A DNA stretch of 64,000 nucleotides from Flavobacteriaceae bacterium YJPT1-3 (lineage in GTDB: Bacteria > Bacteroidota > Bacteroidia > Flavobacteriales > Flavobacteriaceae). Made by a program: the position numbers and the translations under genes. The notes under the pieces were generated by a model. It was given only the letters and a program-made list of their open reading frames with translations, ran no database searches and was not told the DNA's origin. Positions within the stretch are counted from its first letter, which is position 1, and every line of letters begins with the position of its first letter. The stretch covers positions 2,335,501 to 2,399,500 of the forward strand of contig CP123444.1 of assembly GCA_029866965.1 (NCBI GenBank), in the 5' to 3' direction. Shown here piece by piece: positions 59,983 through 64,000 of this stretch.

Positions 59983-60789
59983 TTAGGAGGTTTCAGCGAC
60001 ACCCAGGGTGTATAGTTGCTCCAGGGTGGGAGATTCGCTGCCGCCCTCCGGTTCAAGGGTGATGCCAAAGGCTTCCGAATCATTCGGATTCTCTAAGACA
60101 AAGATTTTATTCTCATCGCTGGCAAAGTCTTCCAGTAGACCCAGACTGGTGGGCGTCAATGGATTCAATTTTAAAGACCATACTTGATACACCTTACCCG
60201 GTGGAGGTTCGGGTAATCCTTGGGCGTCAAAATAAGCCCGATTGTTTTCTTTATCCCAGAACACATCTACGTAAGCCTCAGGAGCGACCTGCTGCCCGGC
60301 CAGGGGCACTTTAGTGATCGAGCGATCCCGATACACAGCAAGTAGTTCTTCGGTACGCTCTATGTCATTACGCGCATCCTCTATTTTCGTTTCGAGAAGT
60401 GCATTTTGTGCTTCCACATACTGCAGATCGTCTTTGAGCTCATTGTTTTTCGTCAATAAGGCGAATATTCCGGCAATTAAGGCCAGGCAAGCTGCCCAAC
60501 TGATGTAAGTAACAACCGAGGAGAACCCTCGCTTCCGGTCTATTGGAACGACCTTGGGTTCATGCTCTCCTAATTTTTCTTTGATAGCGGCCAGTACGGC
60601 TTCGGCTTGGTAGGGTGCAGTCGCGGCTGATAATTGCTGTAAGGCACTTTCGATCTCTTCCACTTCCTGGCGCACCTCCGGATACTGTAGCAACTGATTG
60701 CTTACCGCTTCGCTTTCTTCCGCAGTGAGCGCCCCGTAGACGTATAGTTCCAGTATGCCTGAATCGATATATTCCTGTAGATTCTCCAT
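59983..60789 (-). CDS. RskA-type anti-sigma factor
   Basis: 268 residues. N-terminal zinc-free anti-sigma region (YIDSGILELYVYGALTAEESEAV), one membrane helix near 95-115 (VVTYISWAACLALIAGIFALL), a coiled-coil (LLETKIEDARNDIERTEELLAVYRD), and the RskA C-terminal domain in the periplasm (FWDKENNRAYFDAQGLPEPPPGKVYQVWSL). Overlaps the sigma gene by one base. Confidence 0.9.
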   Translation of the reverse strand: MENLQEYIDSGILELYVYGALTAEESEAVSNQLLQYPEVRQEVEEIESALQQLSAATAPYQAEAVLAAIKEKLGEHEPKVVPIDRKRGFSSVVTYISWAACLALIAGIFALLTKNNELKDDLQYVEAQNALLETKIEDARNDIERTEELLAVYRDRSITKVPLAGQQVAPEAYVDVFWDKENNRAYFDAQGLPEPPPGKVYQVWSLKLNPLTPTSLGLLEDFASDENKIFVLENPNDSEAFGITLEPEGGSESPTLEQLYTLGVAETS

Positions 60790-61319
60790 TAATTCAATAC
60801 TATTTCCCTGAGTTTGTTAATACAAATTCTATTTCTGGTTTTAACCGTACCCAGGGGGATATCTAGTTCTTCAGAGGTTTCCTTTTGAGTATAGCCTTTG
60901 AAGAACAGCAGGTCGATTACTTTTTTACAAATGGGCTCTAAAATATCTATGTATTTTTGAACCCCGATAAAGTCCACTTTAGCAGCATCGTTGCTTTTGT
61001 GTTCCAGTATATCTACGAAGTAATCTGCCGTTAGGTTTTTCTTATTGTTTTTAAATGCCTTGGAACGGGTTTTATCAATAGCTCCATTCCGGGCTATATT
61101 GAGCATCCATGTAAAAAATCGTCCTTTTTTGGAAGAGTAGGATGAGGCATTATTCCAGACCTTAATGAAGGTATCTTGCAACACCTCTTCCGCCATATGC
61201 TCATCGCGAACGATGGTATTGATGACTCCAAAAAGACTCTGAGAGTACATGCTGTATAAAGTGTCTAAAGCTTTGGCGTCCTGCTGCTTTAAACGTTCGA
61301 TCAATTCATCGGGTTGCAT
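60789..61319 (-). CDS. ECF sigma factor (SigK-like)
   Basis: 176 residues with region 2 (LYSMYSQSLFGVINTIVRDEHMAEEVLQDTFIKVWNNASSY) and region 4 (YTQKETSEELDIPLGTVKTRNRICINKLR) complete. Partner of the adjacent RskA protein; likely controls an envelope-stress regulon. The fasciclin gene across the terminator may belong to that regulon, as in mycobacterial SigK, but this is inference. Confidence 0.92.
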   Translation of the reverse strand: MQPDELIERLKQQDAKALDTLYSMYSQSLFGVINTIVRDEHMAEEVLQDTFIKVWNNASSYSSKKGRFFTWMLNIARNGAIDKTRSKAFKNNKKNLTADYFVDILEHKSNDAAKVDFIGVQKYIDILEPICKKVIDLLFFKGYTQKETSEELDIPLGTVKTRNRICINKLREIVLN

Positions 61320-61363
61320 AGTAGGCGTTTAGGGGATGTCAATTATTCATGGAAATGTATAAA

Positions 61364-61400
61364 AAAACACCGGATCAAGCGCTTGATCCGGTGTTTTTTA
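61364..61400 (-). terminator. Terminator of sodC
   Basis: A perfect inverted repeat, AACACCGGATCAAGC with its complement GCTTGATCCGGTGTT, flanked by A and T runs. Confidence 0.88.
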
Positions 61401-61415
61401 TATTAGATCGTGGTC

Positions 61416-62000
61416 TTATTTGATAATACCTCCGCAGCTTACCCGGGCTCCGGCAGCTCCTGAGGGCTGACTGGTGAAATCATCTGCTCCCTGATGAACG
61501 ATGATTGCTTTACCCAGAATGTTCTTTTTTTCATCATCACAACCAATGCACCACAGATCGGTGGTCATGGTAATCGTTCCATTCCCATTAGCGTCGGCTT
61601 CGAAATTGCCAATATCTCCTCGGTGGAAGCCACCTGCGTCGCCCCATTTCCCGTGATCTTCGAAAGTGGGATTCCAATGTCCTCCTGTAGAGGTGGCATC
61701 AGCCGCAGAACAGTCGGCTTCTTCGTGAATATGAATGGCGTGCGTTCCCTCGCTCAGTCCATCCATCACCGCGGTCATGGTCACCTGACCATTTTCTTCT
61801 TTAAAAACAACACTTCCCTTAGCTTGACTGTCGCTTTTGGGGCTTAATTTAAAAGTGACCTTTTTTACGGTCATTTCTTCTTCTTTATTCATTTCGGTCT
61901 CCGTGCTGGTCTCCGTTTCTGATTTCTCTTTTCCTTTGCACGCATTCAAGCTTAGAGCGGCTACCGCGAGCACACTAAGTACAATTGCTTTAATCTTCAT
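61416..62000 (-). CDS. sodC: Cu/Zn superoxide dismutase, lipoprotein
   Basis: 194 residues. Lipobox SLNAC (Cys21), acidic linker, then the SodC fold: HAIHIHE (His90, His92), GGHWNP (His108), GFHRGD (His126), IIVHQGADDF (His169), and disulfide pair Cys97/Cys189 (EADCSAAD, VSCGG). An extra CxxC (LWCIGCDDE, 151-154) sits in a loop and is not usual. Removes periplasmic superoxide. Confidence 0.92.
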   Translation of the reverse strand: MKIKAIVLSVLAVAALSLNACKGKEKSETETSTETEMNKEEEMTVKKVTFKLSPKSDSQAKGSVVFKEENGQVTMTAVMDGLSEGTHAIHIHEEADCSAADATSTGGHWNPTFEDHGKWGDAGGFHRGDIGNFEADANGNGTITMTTDLWCIGCDDEKKNILGKAIIVHQGADDFTSQPSGAAGARVSCGGIIK

Positions 62001-62105
62001 AGGTAATTTAGTTTGGTGAATTAGTGTAGGAAAGATAAAGGATTTGCCGGTGGCTGCAAAAGTTTTAGAAAAACCTTAGTAATCAGCCATCGTAACTGGT
62101 CCTGT

Positions 62106-62591
62106 TCACGAGGATTTTAAAAGTTCTCTTGGTGATCGAAAGCCGCGTTTGAGATTGTCGGCCAGCAAGAGGGCTTTATCTACTTGGGTCTGTGCACTTT
62201 TGTAGCGGTTGATCGCATAGATCAGACTGCGCTTTGCTCCGGAAGATAAACTGTCAAAGAGCTCCAGAGCTTCGGAGTCAGACTGCATCACGGCCTCGAA
62301 AGCCTCGCAGGGGATGACGCCGTACTGCGATTGATCTTCAAAAAGCCGTATGGTGAAGGCTTCTCCAGTTTGGAGCCCCAATTCCTTTTGTTTAGCCTTG
62401 CTGAACATCATATAATACAGGTCTTCTCGTTTCTGTAAGGCCGCATGAAATTCGATCTCTGCATGAGCTGAGGAGGCTTGAACGCGAACCCGAGGTTTCT
62501 TTGCTGTTAGAAAAGGGGCTATTTGCTTTCGCGAAAGCGCAATCAGATAGCCATTCACAAGCTGTACTTCTATGGGATCCGTTTGTCGCAT
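62106..62591 (-). CDS. YdeI/DUF1905-like protein
   Basis: 161 residues. EIEFHAALQKREDLYYMMFSKAKQKELGL is a DUF1905-like barrel, and SGAKRSLIYAINRYKSAQTQVDKALLLADNLKRG matches the OmpD-associated C-terminus seen in YdeI proteins. The N-terminus contains IALSRKQI, translated from palindrome copy 9. It follows the hydrolase gene by 7 bp. Confidence 0.82.
   Translation of the reverse strand: MRQTDPIEVQLVNGYLIALSRKQIAPFLTAKKPRVRVQASSAHAEIEFHAALQKREDLYYMMFSKAKQKELGLQTGEAFTIRLFEDQSQYGVIPCEAFEAVMQSDSEALELFDSLSSGAKRSLIYAINRYKSAQTQVDKALLLADNLKRGFRSPRELLKSS
62525..62538. repeat. GCTTTCGCGAAAGC palindrome, copy 9
   Basis: Perfect copy inside the YdeI-like gene, read as LSRK. Confidence 0.9.
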
Positions 62592-62598
62592 AAATGCA

Positions 62599-63819
62599 CT
62601 AGGCGTTTAAGGTAGTGATCACTTGGGTCGTGCTTTCCAGGGTACGGTGAACCGGGCACTTATCGGCAATCTCCAGCACGCGTTGAATCTGCTTTTCATC
62701 CAGATCGCTTTTGATCTTGATCTCCCGGTAAAAGGTATCGATCTTGGCCGAATCATTTTCGCAGCGTTCGCAATCCTGAGCGTGATCCTTATCATAGCGG
62801 GTATGAACCTCCACCTGCTCGATGGTCCAGTTCTTACGACGGGCATACATCTGTATGGTCATGGCCGTACAGGCCGACAGTCCGGCAGACACTAATTCAT
62901 AAGGCGTAGGACCGCGCTCGTTCCCGCCCACTGATTTAGGCTCATCGGCCAGCATAAAATGCTTACCGAGTTTCATGGCTGTGGTGAAGCCTTGATCTCC
63001 ATCTAATTGGGCCACTACATCGTGGTTTGGGCTCGAAACCAATTCATCCTTCCAGGAGGTGTCTAAATAGCGGGAGGCCCAACTGGCTATAATCTGACCT
63101 ACGTAAGCTGAATCTTCTTTTTTGGAGAGCAGGTGATCGGCGCCATCCAGGGTCACAAAACTCTTGGGATGATGAGCTCCCAGGTACAGGGCTTCCGCAT
63201 TTTTAATTGCTACAATGCGATCCTGAGGCGCGTGTAAGATCAGCAAAGACTTTCGCAAGGAACCCAATACTCCAGCCGCTGATTTATTTGTAAGATCGTC
63301 GACAAACTCTTTTTTGATCTTGAAGTCTCTACCGCCCAGCTGAACTACCGCTTCCCCTTGCTGTTGAATCGTTGGGATATCCTCCTCAAACAAATGCTGA
63401 ACATGGGCTGCTGAGGCCGGAGCCCCTATAGTAGCAATGGCTTCTACGGCTTCTAATTGCTCCGCAGCAAATATCACCGCGGCACCCCCGAGAGAATGAC
63501 CTATGAGCAGGGTAGGGGCTTTATATTCTTGCTCCAGATACCGGGAAGCGGCAACGAGATCAGCGACATTATGCGAAAAAGTGGTGTCTTCAAAGGCTCC
63601 TTCACTGTCTCCTAAACCGGTAAAATCAAAACGAAGTACCGCAAAACCCCGGTCAGTGAGCGACCGACTGATATTGCGGACCGCAGCTAAATTCTTGGTA
63701 CAGGTGAAGCAGTGGGCAAAAAGTGCAAAATTATGAGCTCTTCCATCCAGCGGTAGTTCCAGCTTGCCGGAGAGTTGCTGGCCTTGGGCATTTTTAAAAG
63801 TGAGTGGAGTCGTATTCAT
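62599..63819 (-). CDS. Bifunctional alpha/beta hydrolase-OsmC protein
   Basis: Start set at ATG 63819 (MNTTPLTFKNAQGQQL), giving 406 residues; the frame to 63867 adds 16 polar residues. Residues 1-250 are an alpha/beta hydrolase (nucleophile in GHSLGGAA; His in GADHLL). From ~265 an OsmC domain follows (LGKHFMLADEPKSVGGNERGPTPYELVSAGLSACTAMTIQMYA, with Cys in SACT, and CPVHRTL with the second Cys). OsmC parts reduce organic hydroperoxides. The fusion is known in Bacteroidota. Confidence 0.9.
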   Translation of the reverse strand: MNTTPLTFKNAQGQQLSGKLELPLDGRAHNFALFAHCFTCTKNLAAVRNISRSLTDRGFAVLRFDFTGLGDSEGAFEDTTFSHNVADLVAASRYLEQEYKAPTLLIGHSLGGAAVIFAAEQLEAVEAIATIGAPASAAHVQHLFEEDIPTIQQQGEAVVQLGGRDFKIKKEFVDDLTNKSAAGVLGSLRKSLLILHAPQDRIVAIKNAEALYLGAHHPKSFVTLDGADHLLSKKEDSAYVGQIIASWASRYLDTSWKDELVSSPNHDVVAQLDGDQGFTTAMKLGKHFMLADEPKSVGGNERGPTPYELVSAGLSACTAMTIQMYARRKNWTIEQVEVHTRYDKDHAQDCERCENDSAKIDTFYREIKIKSDLDEKQIQRVLEIADKCPVHRTLESTTQVITTLNA

Positions 63820-63923
63820 GGATGCTATCGGTTTAGTGGTTGACCCATTTTCGGTCGGAGATTTCAATTATTCCTTTCTTTGCTTAAGATAAGCCGCCAA
63901 CGATTCACCTCCTAATGGCACAC

Positions 63924-63952
63924 AAAAAAAACCGGCTTTCGCCGGTTTTTTA
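63924..63952. terminator. Terminator upstream of the hydrolase gene
   Basis: AACCGGC/GCCGGTT with TTTC loop and T runs on both strands. On the minus strand it ends the gene that runs in from the right. Confidence 0.82.
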
Positions 63953-63971
63953 AATCATGAGTCCTGCACCA

Positions 63972-64000
63972 TCAGTCCATGGTCACGGGTGTGGTCTCCT
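63972..64000 (-). CDS. C-terminal tail of a gene cut by the window (partial)
   Basis: A minus-strand frame ends ETTPVTMD-stop (TGA at 63974-63972), 20 bp before a strong terminator. Only nine codons are in the window, so no product can be named. The terminator position supports a real gene. Confidence 0.35.

Overview
The window looks like a chromosomal segment of a marine-type flavobacterium (Bacteroidota, Flavobacteriaceae). The tRNA-Arg gene has a textbook Bacteroidota promoter (TTG-N19-TATATTTG). The proteins belong to families typical of the phylum: 2TM-domain histidine kinase with LytTR regulator, LETM1-related protein, PspC/PadR/head-GIN cluster, MoxR-DUF58-DUF4350-DUF4129-SpoIIM-RDD cluster, split DUF4331 proteins, and a fused alpha/beta hydrolase-OsmC protein. 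No rRNA, transposase, phage gene or CRISPR array was seen. The gene content is chromosomal core plus a few accessory islands. All family assignments are by reading the sequences; no database search was run.

Layout. 0-2 kb: a minus-strand operon of three unrecognised cytosolic proteins (Ig-like sandwiches, Cys-rich linkers, an octapeptide SG repeat). 2-4.2 kb: small membrane and secreted proteins, then a gene-free stretch with 76-bp tandem repeats, hairpins and tRNA-Arg(UCU), whose two ends are partly duplicated nearby. 4.2-14.5 kb: housekeeping genes (THUMP-like methyltransferase, AI-2E exporter family, DUF4159, DUF1223, VOC, beta-lactamase-like lipoprotein, lysA, Lon-N domain protein, sucC, Hsp20). 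14.5-22.3 kb: S9 peptidase, then a four-gene plus-strand sugar operon (GH109-like oxidoreductase, GHMP kinase, nucleotidyltransferase, sodium:solute symporter). The first of these carries a one-base frameshift in a G6 tract just after its Tat signal. 22.3-29.7 kb: Maf and its lipoprotein neighbour, a UbiA prenyltransferase, and the PadR-PspC-head GIN operon. 29.9-33.1 kb: DUF4442, AIM24, OxyR, DUF2141. 33.2-40.8 kb: the MoxR/DUF58 cluster facing RDD and TRIC genes. 40.8-48.1 kb: cyclophilin, NUDIX, acyltransferase, an ECF sigma factor with a membrane partner, NDH-2, YdeI-like proteins. 48.1-51.1 kb: a two-component operon with three 2TM domains, preceded by a LytTR-type direct repeat. 51.2-64 kb: DUF2254, LETM1-related, DUF4331 pair plus TPR lipoprotein, acyl-CoA dehydrogenase, cold-shock protein, fasciclin, ECF sigma/anti-sigma, SodC, YdeI, hydrolase-OsmC fusion, and the tail of one more gene.

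The most striking non-gene signal is a 14-bp perfect palindrome, GCTTTCGCGAAAGC. It occurs nine times exactly and three more times with one mismatch, in genes and between them, roughly every 7 kb. In genes it is read as AFAKA or LSRK depending on frame, so selection appears to act on DNA rather than protein. The best candidates for undescribed biology are this palindrome, the 0-2 kb operon, the putative amino-sugar salvage operon with its frameshift, and the 2TM two-component operon.
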